The notes: generated by a model not told the origin, from the letters alone. Positions 8,841-17,692 are shown, numbered from the stretch's first letter. The stretch is DNA of 64,000 nt from an uncultured Gemmatimonadota bacterium (GCA_902826615.1 CADEFN010000002.1:615344-679343), one strand, 5' to 3'. Numbers and translations: made by a program.

Positions 8841-8890
8841 TGATCGGCCGATCACAGACCGTAGGGGTGACCCCCAACTCCGGGGGTTTT
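8841..8890 (+). promoter_or_regulatory. palindrome and hairpin in the sucA / lipoprotein divergent spacer
   Basis: The 262-bp spacer between sucA and the lipoprotein gene holds a perfect 14-bp palindrome TGATCGGCCGATCA (8841-8854). Just downstream lie two overlapping dyads: GGGGTGACCCC (8864-8874) and ACCCCC-N6-GGGGGT followed by TTTT (8870-8890). The first looks like a protein-binding site. The last pair looks like an attenuator or intrinsic terminator reading toward the lipoprotein gene, with the two dyads competing for the same C-run. No coding sequence ends upstream of it on the plus strand, so a leader RNA is the simplest explanation. Confidence 0.4.
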
Positions 8891-8957
8891 CGGGATGCGG
8901 CCATCCGCCTTGCTTTCAAGGAACTGGCCACCACGGTGAAACGGACGGAGCACGCCA

Positions 8958-9449
8958 ATGCGGTACCCCATCAGATCCCTCTTGCTGGCCGCGCCCCTGC
9001 TGGCGGCCTGTGGCCAGGCACCTCTCGCGTCCGGAGCAACGCTCAACAGCGGCCCGGCAAGCCTGGAGCGCCGCGTCAACGTGGCATTCGGCGGATACTC
9101 CTGGTGGATCGAAGTCGACAGCACATCGGCGTCGCTCAGCGTGAAGTGCGAGCAGTTGACAGGATCGCGCGTCGGGAATCCCTGTGCCAACTACCCGGCC
9201 CGCACCGTCAGCCTCGCGCCGACCGACGTGCGGTCCCTGTTTTCGCTCACCCGGCAGCAAGACTTTGTGAACGCCAAAGCCGAGTACGACATGTCAGCCA
9301 CCTTTGTGGATGGGCCCTCGTATTCGATTGCGCTGGTCGCAAATGGCGTCTCAAAACAGGTGCGCTGGTCCGACGCCGAGCGTGCCCTCCCGTCGTCGCT
9401 TCGTTCGGTGAGCGACCGCATGCTTTCACTGGCGGGGCTTACCCCGTAG
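8958..9449 (+). CDS. lipoprotein of unknown function, paralogue 1
   Basis: This 163-residue protein has a type II signal peptide (MRYPIRSLLLAAPLLAAC, lipobox LAAC) and no recognised domain. The mature part contains two cysteines 12 residues apart (VKCEQ and NPCANY), which could form a disulfide, then TDVRSLFSLTRQQDF. The same order of features occurs in the lipoprotein at 10719-11192, so the two are paralogues. GGAG lies about 10 bases before the ATG. The 3' end overlaps the convergent methyltransferase gene by 24 bp. Anchoring in the membrane is well supported by the lipobox; a role is not known. Confidence 0.7.
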   Translation: MRYPIRSLLLAAPLLAACGQAPLASGATLNSGPASLERRVNVAFGGYSWWIEVDSTSASLSVKCEQLTGSRVGNPCANYPARTVSLAPTDVRSLFSLTRQQDFVNAKAEYDMSATFVDGPSYSIALVANGVSKQVRWSDAERALPSSLRSVSDRMLSLAGLTP

Positions 9450-10625
9450 CACCTGCTGCCCCGCTGCCACCGAAAAGGCGACGCGGATTCCTCCAGCGCT
9501 GGTGGTAAACACCTGGCGCCAGTCGACGCGGGCGCTGTTTCGCAGCCCCTGAGAGCTGGTCAGTAGCGCGGCGGACCACCCCTGGAACGACCCTCGGGCC
9601 AGGTGCCCGAACGAGGCGTAGAGGTCGCGCAGGGCCTTGGCGTCGCCCACCCGTTCACCCCACGGCGGGTTGGCAATCAGGAGTCCCGGCGCGCTGACGT
9701 TGTCCGACGGTGCCGCCTGCGACAATGCCTGACGAGTGAAGACGATGTCGCCCGCCACACCGGCCCTCTCGGCGTTGGCGATTGCAGCTTCGATAGCGCC
9801 GGCATCGCGATCGGAGCCCGCGATCGGCACCGGAACCTGCGCCCGCTCGTTTGCCCGTGCCTCGCTGACCACCCGCTTCCACACGGCGGGCTCGAACATC
9901 GGCCACTGCGCAAAGACAAACGCGCGAGAGATGCCCGGTGCGATCCCACGCGCCACGAGGGCCGCCTCGATGGGGAGTGTGCCCGAGCCGCACATGGGAT
10001 CAGTCAGCGGTGTGTCACCGCGCCACTGGGCCCCGCGCAACATGGCGGCGGCGAGTGTTTCACGCAGCGGCGCCCGCGCCACCGCCTGCCGGTAACCACG
10101 GCGGTGCAGCAGTTCGCCCGACGAGTCGAGGGACAGCGTGCACTGATCGTGATCGATGCGGACGAGGATGAGCTGCCCGGCACTCGGCTCCTCGTCGTCA
10201 GTCACCCGGGCACCGGTGACTCCTTTCACGGCCTGGGACACCACGCCGAGTACACGCTCCGCCACCGCACCGGAGTGATAGAGCCGCGACTTCTTGCATG
10301 TCACACGCAGCGCCACCTGGGCACCGGGAGCAATCCAGCGTGGCCACTCAACACCCTGTGTGCCTGCCTCGAGTTGTGAAAAGTGCGCGGCCTTGAACTC
10401 GGCGAGACGCACCACCACTCGACTCGCAATGCGGGAGTGCAGGTTGGCGCGATAAATCCCCTCGAGCGCGGATTCGAAGCTCACCCCCGCGTCACTGACA
10501 TCTGTCGGTGTCAGCCCAAGCTCACGCAACTCCTCCGCGAGCAGTGGGGCGAGACCCGGTGCGGCAATCGCGAACGACCGAAGTGTGACAGCGTGAGGCA
10601 CGCGGGGAGCAGGCTGTTTGCGCAC
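9426..10625 (-). CDS. rlmL: RlmL-type 23S rRNA guanine-N2 methyltransferase
   Basis: This 399-residue enzyme matches the N-terminal half of RlmKL: a THUMP RNA-binding domain (about residues 15-165) followed by an AdoMet-dependent methyltransferase domain. Motif I-like DPMCGSGTLPIEAAL and the catalytic NPPWGER are both visible. Members methylate the N2 of a guanine in 23S rRNA (G2445 in E. coli), which aids ribosome assembly. The second domain of the fused E. coli protein (RlmK) is absent, as in many bacteria. Translation begins at GTG 10623-10625, with no clear ribosome-binding site. The gene is framed by two related lipoprotein genes on the other strand. Exact target base is inferred from family only. 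Confidence 0.85.
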   Translation of the reverse strand: MRKQPAPRVPHAVTLRSFAIAAPGLAPLLAEELRELGLTPTDVSDAGVSFESALEGIYRANLHSRIASRVVVRLAEFKAAHFSQLEAGTQGVEWPRWIAPGAQVALRVTCKKSRLYHSGAVAERVLGVVSQAVKGVTGARVTDDEEPSAGQLILVRIDHDQCTLSLDSSGELLHRRGYRQAVARAPLRETLAAAMLRGAQWRGDTPLTDPMCGSGTLPIEAALVARGIAPGISRAFVFAQWPMFEPAVWKRVVSEARANERAQVPVPIAGSDRDAGAIEAAIANAERAGVAGDIVFTRQALSQAAPSDNVSAPGLLIANPPWGERVGDAKALRDLYASFGHLARGSFQGWSAALLTSSQGLRNSARVDWRQVFTTSAGGIRVAFSVAAGQQVLRGKPRQ

Positions 10626-10718
10626 GGTGAAGTGATTTGTCGGGGCGCAGGGTATGACTGCGAGTCTATTCAGCAGGGGGCCGACGGTCGGCTCCCACTC
10701 AGACCATAGTCACTCGAC

Positions 10719-11192
10719 ATGACAATACGTGCATTGATAGCCGGATCAGCACTCCCCTTTCTCGCGGCATGCGGCAACACGCTCTCCGTTGCGGTTGACC
10801 TCCCCGTTCCGCAGGCCACACCCGTCATTCAGCTCGAATCCCTCGGCGGCATTGCCTCACTGCGTGTTCAGCTGCGACTGGACAGCACGACGGCGACGTT
10901 GTCGCGGGAAACATGCGGCATGACGGTGACGGCCGCCGAGTGCGGAATCAGAGGACGTCGCGACGTGATCGGCGTGCCCGCCGCCGACGTGGCTCGGCTC
11001 TTCGCCATGACCACCACTGCGGATTTTCGCGCGCTCAAAGCCGACTACGGCCACAGCACGCAGGGTGCAGACCTGATGGATCACACACTGACGATCACCA
11101 CGGGCGGCCGCACGCGCAGTGTTCGTGGCGACGACATCACGCGTCCTGACCTCATGGCCGGCGTGATGGCGGCACTGAACGGATTCCGGTAG
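10719..11192 (+). CDS. lipoprotein of unknown function, paralogue 2
   Basis: This 157-residue protein has a lipoprotein signal peptide ending in the LAAC lipobox (MTIRALIAGSALPFLAACG). It resembles the lipoprotein at 8958-9449: SLRVQLRLDSTTATLSRETC matches WWIEVDSTSASLSVKC in the first, both have a second Cys about ten residues on, and ADVARLFAMTTTADFRALKADYGHS matches its TDVRSLFSLTRQQDFVNAKAEYDMS. No family is recognised. It is followed by a strong hairpin that should end transcription from both sides. The pair probably arose by duplication around, or insertion of, the methyltransferase gene. Confidence 0.7.
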   Translation: MTIRALIAGSALPFLAACGNTLSVAVDLPVPQATPVIQLESLGGIASLRVQLRLDSTTATLSRETCGMTVTAAECGIRGRRDVIGVPAADVARLFAMTTTADFRALKADYGHSTQGADLMDHTLTITTGGRTRSVRGDDITRPDLMAGVMAALNGFR

Positions 11193-11200
11193 GAAACACG

Positions 11201-11227
11201 ATGGCCCCGGCACGACACCGGGGCCAT
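11201..11227. terminator. bidirectional terminator hairpin
   Basis: A perfect 10-bp stem ATGGCCCCGG / CCGGGGCCAT with a 7-nt loop lies in the 59-bp gap between two convergent genes. The T-runs on either side are short, so it may pause or stop transcription in both directions. Confidence 0.7.
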
Positions 11228-11251
11228 TTGGCGTAAAGCCGGGAAGCGAAG

Positions 11252-12490
11252 CTACTTCTGCTTCGGAACCTTGAGCACCATCGTCTGCCCTTCCCAGCCG
11301 AACACCAGACCCGATGCCGTTTCCACGGCCTTGATGGCGTCGGTCGTCGACGTCAGGGGCGCGTTCATCGAGACCATCCGGGCGCCTAACGTGGTGTCCT
11401 GCAGGAAGAGTTCGGTGCCGTACCAGCGCTTGATCTCCACCAGGGTCTGCTTGAGCGATTTGTTGTCGACCGCAAAGGTGCCGTCGACATAACCAAAAGC
11501 TTCTTGCAGGTGTGCAGGCGTGGGCTGGGCCGTCTTGCCGTCCTTGCCGATCACGAGCGTCTGTCCGGCGGTGAGGGTCTGTGTGCTTTCCTCGGGCTCC
11601 TGCACCTCGACCTTCACCGAACCCTCTTTCACGCGGGCAATGACGACGTCCTCATCCTTGTAGTGACGGATGGCAAACACGTCGTTGCCGGTGGAGGTGA
11701 ACATCACGTTGGCCGCCAGGACCTGGAAGGGCACGGCATCCACCTTGGGGGTGAACTCCGCCACCCCTTCGATGCCGACGCCACGCGACGCTTCGTTGAA
11801 TTGGTCGGGGAGTGTGACCCGTGTTTCGGCGCCGAACATGGCCTTCGAACCGTCATCGAGGGTCACGTTCCCGCGTTGTCCGGTGCCGGTTTTGACGTCC
11901 TTCACCGCGGACTGGATCTGTCGTGCCAGACGTCCCTTTTCTCCCGACTTGGCAAAGAGATATCCGCCACCACCAACCGCTGCCAGGAGACCGAGGGTTG
12001 CCAGCGCGCGCCCCAGGATTGGCTTCTGCTTGGTCATTTCACGGATATGGCCACCGGCCTCGTGCCGCAGCTTGTCTTTCATCGCTTCGGCCTGGGCCAA
12101 CGCTTCGGCACTCGGCCCCTGAATGACGGCCGCCACTTTGCCCCACACGTCATCGACGCTGGGCGCGGGTGCTGACGTCGCCTTGCCACCGTCATCGCGC
12201 TTGCGGATACCGGCCAGCCGGCTGCGCTCACGGACCGCAGCTTCGTGCACAGCGCCGTCGAGCATGCCCGTGAGGGCCTCTGGCGTGCTGAAGCTGGCGC
12301 GCTCCGCGAAGAGCTTGGGGATCAGGCGTTCGACCACGCGGGCCGCCGCGGTGTCATCGCCAACGACTTCTTTCGCCTTGGCCATGAGGACGGGGAAGGC
12401 AGCACGAAAGAGTTTTTCGAGTGCGCCAAGGTCGCCTGACTTGAGCTTGCCTAGCAGCGTGGCGTCGAGGCCGGGAATGGAGAGAGACAT
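11252..12490 (-). CDS. FecR-like membrane protein with sigma-region-2-like N-terminus
   Basis: This is a 412-residue single-pass protein. Residues 15-100 (LGALEKLFRAAFPVLMAKAKEVVG, then AARVVERLIPKLFAER and the LTGMLDGAVHEAAVRERSR helix) follow the helical pattern of ECF sigma region 2. A membrane helix lies at about residues 160-182 (RALATLGLLAAVGGGGYLFA). A FecR domain (GNVTLDDGSKAMFGAETRV) and a DUF4974-like C-terminal domain (GTFAVDNKSLKQTLVEIKRWYG) follow. FecR proteins are anti-sigma regulators that sense TonB receptors, but no sigma gene is adjacent here, and the N-terminus is where an anti-sigma domain would normally be. I start at ATG 12490 (MSLSIPGLD); 35 further in-frame codons upstream look non-coding. 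Confidence 0.7.
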   Translation of the reverse strand: MSLSIPGLDATLLGKLKSGDLGALEKLFRAAFPVLMAKAKEVVGDDTAAARVVERLIPKLFAERASFSTPEALTGMLDGAVHEAAVRERSRLAGIRKRDDGGKATSAPAPSVDDVWGKVAAVIQGPSAEALAQAEAMKDKLRHEAGGHIREMTKQKPILGRALATLGLLAAVGGGGYLFAKSGEKGRLARQIQSAVKDVKTGTGQRGNVTLDDGSKAMFGAETRVTLPDQFNEASRGVGIEGVAEFTPKVDAVPFQVLAANVMFTSTGNDVFAIRHYKDEDVVIARVKEGSVKVEVQEPEESTQTLTAGQTLVIGKDGKTAQPTPAHLQEAFGYVDGTFAVDNKSLKQTLVEIKRWYGTELFLQDTTLGARMVSMNAPLTSTTDAIKAVETASGLVFGWEGQTMVLKVPKQK

Positions 12491-12616
12491 GGATGCCTGT
12501 TGGGGGTCGGCGTCTGACAATGATGCCGCGAGACCACCCCGGAACGGTCCAAGTGGCCGCGGCTTAGCGCGGGTAGCTTGGACCTCCGGAGGCACAAGAG
12601 CAAGAGGGGTCTCCCC

Positions 12617-15055
12617 CTACTCGCTCCGAATGGCACGAACGGGATCCACCCCCGCCGCCCGGCGTGCGGGGACCCAGATGGCCAGAGCGGCTACTGCCGT
12701 GAGCACCAGCGGTACCCCGACGAAGGTGACGGGGTCGAGGGCGCTGCCGCCGTACAACATGCCGCGAATCAGCTGCGAGGCGCCGAGGGCCAGCGCCAGC
12801 CCCACACCACCACCGATGGCCACGAGCTTGAGCCCCTGCTTCATGACCAGTCCAACCACCTCCCCACGCGCTGCACCGATGGCCATTCGGATACCAATCT
12901 CCCGGGTGCGCTGCGCTACCGAGTACGCCATGACGCCGTAAATGCCCACGGAGGCCAGCACCAGCCCAAGGAGCCCGAACACACCTAACGCCCCACCCGC
13001 GAGCCGCGCCGGCATCAGCGCGATGCCGAGATGATTGTTGAGGGTGCGGATGTTGGAGACGGGGAGGGTGGGATCGAGCGCCGCAATTTCGTTGCGCAAC
13101 ACCGGAACGATGGTCGACGGATCGGACCGGGTTCGGATCTCTAGTGTGGCATCGATGTTCCGCGCCTGCGTCTTGGGATAGTAGGCATAGGCCAGCGGGG
13201 CTTCACCCAGAGAGCGGTATTTCCCCGTTGGCACGACGCCAACGATGGTGTGTTCCTCGCCCCGCGCCCGCAGGGTCTTGCCGACCACGTCTTGCCCGGG
13301 CCAGAAGCGTTCGGCGAAACGCTGATTCACCACCACCACGCGCGGTGCGAGGGTGTCGTCGTTGATAGTGAAGCCACGTCCCTTGATGAGCCGAACACCC
13401 ATGGCGCTGAAGTACTCGGGCGAGACGACGTCGAAGTCGATCGACATCTGCTCATCTTTTGCCGGTGTGTACCCCGGGATCTCGACACCGGTCTGATGAT
13501 TGGCGAGCCCCAGCGGGAGGTTCTCGCTGTAGCTCACCGCTTCCACGCCGGGCGTCTGCTTGAGTCGCTGCACCAGCGTGGCGTAGAACTGATCGGCCTT
13601 CGCGCGTGAGTACCCCTGGAGACCAGGCTGCACGTCGGCCAGAAGGACATTCCCTCCCTCGAATCCCTTGTCGACGGCGGTGGCCGAACGAAGGTTGCGC
13701 AGAAAGAGCCCGGCACAAACCAGCAACAACATGGAGAGTGCCATCTGGGCGATCACCAGGATGCGGCTGGCACGTGAGCGGGAATCGCCGGCCGGCGCCT
13801 CACCCTTGAGGGCGGGAATGAGCGCGGGCCGCGTGGCCTGCAGGGCCGGCGCGAGCCCGAACAGCACGCCGGTCACCAGTGTCACCGCCAGCGTGAAAAG
13901 GAGCACCGGTGTACTCAGCTGCAGGTTGGCGCTGAAGGCAACGTCGACGGGAAGCTGGATGCGATTGAGCAGCGACATGGCCCACGATGCAATGGCGATC
14001 CCCACGACACCGGCCACCGCGGCAAAGAGCAGACTCTCGATGAGCAGCTGCCGGATGATCACCGCGCGCCTGGCGCCGAGACTCAGGCGAACCGCCATCT
14101 CACGCCAGCGATCACGCGCCCGCGCCAAAAAGAGGTTGGCCACGTTCACACAAGCGATGAGGAGCAACATCACCACCACCGCCATGACCACGGCCGACAG
14201 TCCCACCTGCGCCCCACGCATCGACGGGTGAATACCGGCATCATTCTGCCTTACGAGGAGGATGCCGGAGTTCTCATAGGCGTCTTTCATGTCCGCTGTG
14301 AGCTGCGCCAGGACTGCCTTGAGCCGGCTATCGGCTGCTTCCGGAGTCACGCCCGGCTTCAAACGCGCTATCGCCTGCATGAAGTTGTTGTCGCGCGAGG
14401 TCAGCGCCGCGCGATTGTCCGGATCGATGGTGGCGACTTGCGTCAGCGGGACCCAGAGCGCAGGCGCGACGACGGGAAGAGGCCCGCTGAAATTCGGCGG
14501 CATGACGCCCACTACCTCGAACGGCGAGCCATTGAGAATGATCCGTCGTCCGACAATCTGAGGATCACCACCAAACAACCCCTGCCACCCCGAGTGACTC
14601 AGCACCACAATCGGGTTGCCACCGATGTTGGCGTCCTCGGCTGGTATGAACGTGCGACCGCGCGCTGCGGTTGCTCCCAGGACATTGAAGAAGTTGCTGG
14701 ATGCCATCGTGCCGAACACACGCTGCGTCTTGCCATCGGAGGCCAAATTCACCGGTGTGAAGTTCCAGACGGCGATGTCGTCAAAGACATCCTTGGTCCG
14801 GTCGCGCACATCGTAGACATTGAGCGGCCCCCACGAGCCATACTCGATTCCCGGCCACGATCGGTAGAGCTGCACGAGCTGCTCGGGTGCCCGCACTCCC
14901 GGCAAGGGTCGCAGGAGGAGCGCGTCGATCGCCGAAAAGACCGCCGTGTTGAGGCCGATGCCGAGGCCCAGGGTGAGCACCGCCACGGTGGTGAAGAGCG
15001 GGTTCTTCGTCAGCAACCGGCGGGCGGAGCGGAGGTCGTGCAGGAGAGTCGACAT
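12617..15055 (-). CDS. ADOP-type ABC transporter permease (MacB/FtsX fold), copy 1
   Basis: This 812-residue protein belongs to the duplicated orphan permeases common in Acidobacteria and relatives. It has two FtsX-like halves, each with a MacB periplasmic core domain. It begins with a short cytoplasmic LHDLRSARRLLTKNPLFT helix before the first membrane segment (TVAVLTLGLGIGLNTAVFS). The signature ACVNVANLFLARARDR follows the first half, and GIYGVMAYSVAQRTREIGIR the second. Partner ATPases are not encoded nearby, as is usual. Members probably couple cytoplasmic ATP hydrolysis to movement in the periplasm, such as macrolide, lipoprotein or peptide export; the substrate is unknown. The start at 15055 has GAGATAAGG before it. 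Copy 2 lies at 39841-42279 and is exactly as long. Confidence 0.9.
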   Translation of the reverse strand: MSTLLHDLRSARRLLTKNPLFTTVAVLTLGLGIGLNTAVFSAIDALLLRPLPGVRAPEQLVQLYRSWPGIEYGSWGPLNVYDVRDRTKDVFDDIAVWNFTPVNLASDGKTQRVFGTMASSNFFNVLGATAARGRTFIPAEDANIGGNPIVVLSHSGWQGLFGGDPQIVGRRIILNGSPFEVVGVMPPNFSGPLPVVAPALWVPLTQVATIDPDNRAALTSRDNNFMQAIARLKPGVTPEAADSRLKAVLAQLTADMKDAYENSGILLVRQNDAGIHPSMRGAQVGLSAVVMAVVVMLLLIACVNVANLFLARARDRWREMAVRLSLGARRAVIIRQLLIESLLFAAVAGVVGIAIASWAMSLLNRIQLPVDVAFSANLQLSTPVLLFTLAVTLVTGVLFGLAPALQATRPALIPALKGEAPAGDSRSRASRILVIAQMALSMLLLVCAGLFLRNLRSATAVDKGFEGGNVLLADVQPGLQGYSRAKADQFYATLVQRLKQTPGVEAVSYSENLPLGLANHQTGVEIPGYTPAKDEQMSIDFDVVSPEYFSAMGVRLIKGRGFTINDDTLAPRVVVVNQRFAERFWPGQDVVGKTLRARGEEHTIVGVVPTGKYRSLGEAPLAYAYYPKTQARNIDATLEIRTRSDPSTIVPVLRNEIAALDPTLPVSNIRTLNNHLGIALMPARLAGGALGVFGLLGLVLASVGIYGVMAYSVAQRTREIGIRMAIGAARGEVVGLVMKQGLKLVAIGGGVGLALALGASQLIRGMLYGGSALDPVTFVGVPLVLTAVAALAIWVPARRAAGVDPVRAIRSE

Positions 15056-15101
15056 CGCCTTATCTCGTGAGGGGCCAGGGCATTCGACAGCGCGATGAGC
15101 C

Positions 15102-16589
15102 CTACTGTTTGGAGCGAGACCGGGTTTCGGTCCGACCACCTGTGCCTGGCGTGAGCCGCGACACGACCAGAAAGACGAGGAGCGACGACACCAGCGCAAG
15201 GGCGGTCGCGGTCACGCCGGCGGGGAATGTGAAGACCCGCATGTAGGCCAGCGATTCCATGACCAGGGAGACAGCCAGGCCCGTGCCAATCGAGGCAATC
15301 GCCCCGGCGCGTGTGGCACCTGGCCAGCTGAGCCCGATCGCGAGCGCCGGCACGAGGGTCGAGGCGAAGAGCCCGTAGCCGAAAATGCCGAGGAAGGCCA
15401 CCATCGCTTGGGAGCGCGAGGCGACCGCCGCAGCCAGGAGTGAAATGACCAGTGTGCTCAGCCGCCCCCATCGGAGTTCGTCGCGCACCGTGCGACCGAG
15501 GGCGCGGGGAATGTCGTGGGTCACCGCCGCGGCGCCGATGCTGAGGAAGGCATTCACCGAGCTCATGATCGCGGCAGCCACTCCAGCGAACACCAGCCCC
15601 GCCAGCCACGAGGGTGCGTACTGTGTGAGAAAGGCGGGCGTGGCATCGTCGGCGCGGCCAAGCGGGGGCATCTCCCCACGAACCACCAGCGCCTTCACCG
15701 CGAGTCCCACTCCAACGAAGAGCAGAACCGTCAGGCTCATGGCGATGGTCATGACCATGGGATACCAGCGCAGCCGTGCTGGATCCTTGAGCATGTAGAA
15801 CTTGTGGAGCACGTGGGGCTGCCCCAGGGCCCCGATGCCAAAAACAAAAAACAGCGATAGCGCCGCCATGGGTGTGAGTTTGCCAAAGGGCCCAAGGAAG
15901 GCCGGATCAGCGGGCACAATGGTCGCCGCAAAGCCTTCGGTGCCAGCCCCCGCACTCATTGCGAGGGCAAATACCAGAATCGACGCCACCGCCATCACAC
16001 TCCCCTGCAGCACGTCGGTGTACACACCGGCCAGCGCGCCCCCCGACACCGAGTAGGCGAGGGTGACCAGCGCCCCGATCCACACCCCCGTGGTCACGCT
16101 GACCCCCAGGACGGCGCCCAGCACCACACCTAACGCGAGGAAGTTGGTGGCCAGGTAACCGATGACCGCGACCAGCAGCGCGACACCAGCGAGTCCCTGC
16201 GCTGCTGGCGACTGGTACCTGATGCCGATGGCGTCGGGGATGGTGTACGCCCCATGCGAATCGGCGAGCGCGCGCAACTTGCCGGCCAGGAGCCACGCGG
16301 TCATCGACGTGGTCAGCGAGAGCGGCAGCAGCACATAGACCGCGCCGATGCCCACGGTATACACCAGGCCCGGGCCACCAATGAATGCAAAACCCGAGAG
16401 CGACGCCGCCATGGCCGCCATCGCCATGGGGAAGAGCCCAATCGTGCCCCCCGCCACGAAAAAGTCGCGCACACTTCTGGTACGTCGCGTGGCCCACCAG
16501 GCGATACCCGCTACGGCGACAAAGTAGAGCACCATCGTGGCGACGACGGGGGGTTGTGTGGTGAGGGCCGCCTGAGTCTGCGGCGTCAT
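15102..16589 (-). CDS. sodium/solute symporter (SSF family)
   Basis: This 495-residue inner-membrane protein has about 13 hydrophobic segments. The SSF pattern is clear: FFVAGGTIGLFPMAMAAMAAS near the N-terminus, the sodium-site region SGFAFIGGPG, and the GQPHVLHKFYMLKDPAR loop shared with PutP-like transporters. It should import a small organic solute using the sodium gradient; proline, acetate, pantothenate and others are all possible and cannot be separated by eye. Its ATG overlaps the stop of the small membrane protein upstream (ATGA, 16586-16589), so the two are co-translated and may work together, as ActP and YjcH do. Confidence 0.9.
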   Translation of the reverse strand: MTPQTQAALTTQPPVVATMVLYFVAVAGIAWWATRRTRSVRDFFVAGGTIGLFPMAMAAMAASLSGFAFIGGPGLVYTVGIGAVYVLLPLSLTTSMTAWLLAGKLRALADSHGAYTIPDAIGIRYQSPAAQGLAGVALLVAVIGYLATNFLALGVVLGAVLGVSVTTGVWIGALVTLAYSVSGGALAGVYTDVLQGSVMAVASILVFALAMSAGAGTEGFAATIVPADPAFLGPFGKLTPMAALSLFFVFGIGALGQPHVLHKFYMLKDPARLRWYPMVMTIAMSLTVLLFVGVGLAVKALVVRGEMPPLGRADDATPAFLTQYAPSWLAGLVFAGVAAAIMSSVNAFLSIGAAAVTHDIPRALGRTVRDELRWGRLSTLVISLLAAAVASRSQAMVAFLGIFGYGLFASTLVPALAIGLSWPGATRAGAIASIGTGLAVSLVMESLAYMRVFTFPAGVTATALALVSSLLVFLVVSRLTPGTGGRTETRSRSKQ

Positions 16590-16987
16590 TCCGGTGGTGT
16601 CACCTGCGTCTCGAAGGTGAGCGCGTACACCAGCGGCAGCACCAGCAACGGCAGGACTCCCACACCATACAGCACCACCGCCGTCCGCACGGGAAGCCCA
16701 AGCAGGAGTTGCGGGGCCTGTGGATTACGCTCGGGATAGGCGAGTGCAAAGCCGAAGCCGGCCACGAGCTGTACCACCACAACCGCCAGGGTGAGCCACA
16801 GCATTCGGCGGTTCTTCGCTTCGCGCATGGCGCCGAGGACAATGATCCCTGCCGAGAGTGCGGCGAGCCCGGCCACCATGAGCCAGGGTCCGGCGGTCAC
16901 ACCACGCCGTGTAAAGGCCAGGCCATACGCGAGCGCGAGACAGACACTCCCCGCCGCCACACTCGTGATGCCGAAGGCGCGCGGCAC
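16586..16987 (-). CDS. small four-helix membrane protein, likely symporter partner
   Basis: This 133-residue protein has four predicted membrane helices at roughly residues 5-25, 33-53, 62-84 and 100-125, joined by short charged loops (MREAKNRR). No family is recognised. It sits between MsrQ (whose stop is adjacent to this ATG) and the sodium/solute symporter (4-bp overlap). That spacing suggests a role with the symporter, by analogy to other small accessory subunits of SSF transporters. It begins MPRAFGITS; the TAG of msrQ ends at the base directly before its ATG. Confidence 0.65.
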   Translation of the reverse strand: MPRAFGITSVAAGSVCLALAYGLAFTRRGVTAGPWLMVAGLAALSAGIIVLGAMREAKNRRMLWLTLAVVVVQLVAGFGFALAYPERNPQAPQLLLGLPVRTAVVLYGVGVLPLLVLPLVYALTFETQVTPPE

Positions 16988-17692
16988 CTAACGCGCCAGA
17001 GCAGTCATCTGCCGGCGTTGTGTTTCACGACGGTTCCAGAACCAGCGATACCCGAACGAGGCAGCCAGAATGGCGCCATACAGCAGCGGCTCGCGCACGT
17101 CGCGCTTCACTGCCATGTAGAAGTGGATCACACCCAGCACCCCGGACACGTAGACCAGCCGATGCAACGCATTCCACTTCTTGTTGCCCAGGCGTTTGAT
17201 CCACCCCTTGGTGCTGGTGATAGCCAGCGGCACCATGAGCAGCAGGGCCAGCATGCCTAACGTGATGTACAACCGGTCCAGGACATCCTCGACCAGGTTG
17301 CTCCACATCAGTTCGATGTCGAGCCCGAAGTAGATGCCCAGATGCACCACAGCGTACCCGAACGCGATCAACCCGAAGGTGCGGCGATACTTCACCAGCC
17401 ACCCCAGTCCGATGATCCGCATCAGCGGTGTCACCGCCAGACAGACCAGCAGGAAACGCAGGGCCCACTTACCGGTGAAGTGCTCGGCTTCCTTGATGGG
17501 CTCCGACGTGAGGAGGCGTGTGTTGTTGACGAGGTCGGAGTAGAAGGCGTAGGCCACCCACACAAATGGGATGATGCTCGCCGCCACCACCAGCGGGTGC
17601 AACCAGCCCGGAGGGCGAAAGCCTTGAGGCCGTGCCCTGCTCCCACGGCCGTCCGCGGAGGCCAACGCACTCTCCTCGCCAACGGCTGTCAT
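16988..17692 (-). CDS. msrQ: MsrQ, heme-binding membrane subunit of periplasmic methionine sulfoxide reductase
   Basis: This 234-residue protein passes electrons from the quinone pool or cytosolic flavin to MsrP. It has six hydrophobic segments of the YedZ type, with histidines placed as heme ligands in EAEHFTGKWALRF, AVVHLGIYF and ALHRLVYVSG / GVIHFYMAV. About 30 N-terminal residues are polar and non-conserved, so a start a little downstream is possible. MsrP lies 45 bp upstream on the same strand, in the usual order. The stop TAG is part of the recurring word CGTTAGGT. Confidence 0.92.
   Translation of the reverse strand: MTAVGEESALASADGRGSRARPQGFRPPGWLHPLVVAASIIPFVWVAYAFYSDLVNNTRLLTSEPIKEAEHFTGKWALRFLLVCLAVTPLMRIIGLGWLVKYRRTFGLIAFGYAVVHLGIYFGLDIELMWSNLVEDVLDRLYITLGMLALLLMVPLAITSTKGWIKRLGNKKWNALHRLVYVSGVLGVIHFYMAVKRDVREPLLYGAILAASFGYRWFWNRRETQRRQMTALAR

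Noticed and set aside
11252-12490. Calling the FecR-like protein an ordinary anti-sigma partner of the SusC receptor
   Set aside because: The receptor lacks an N-terminal signalling extension, the genes are 8 kb apart and opposite in strand, and no sigma gene is adjacent.
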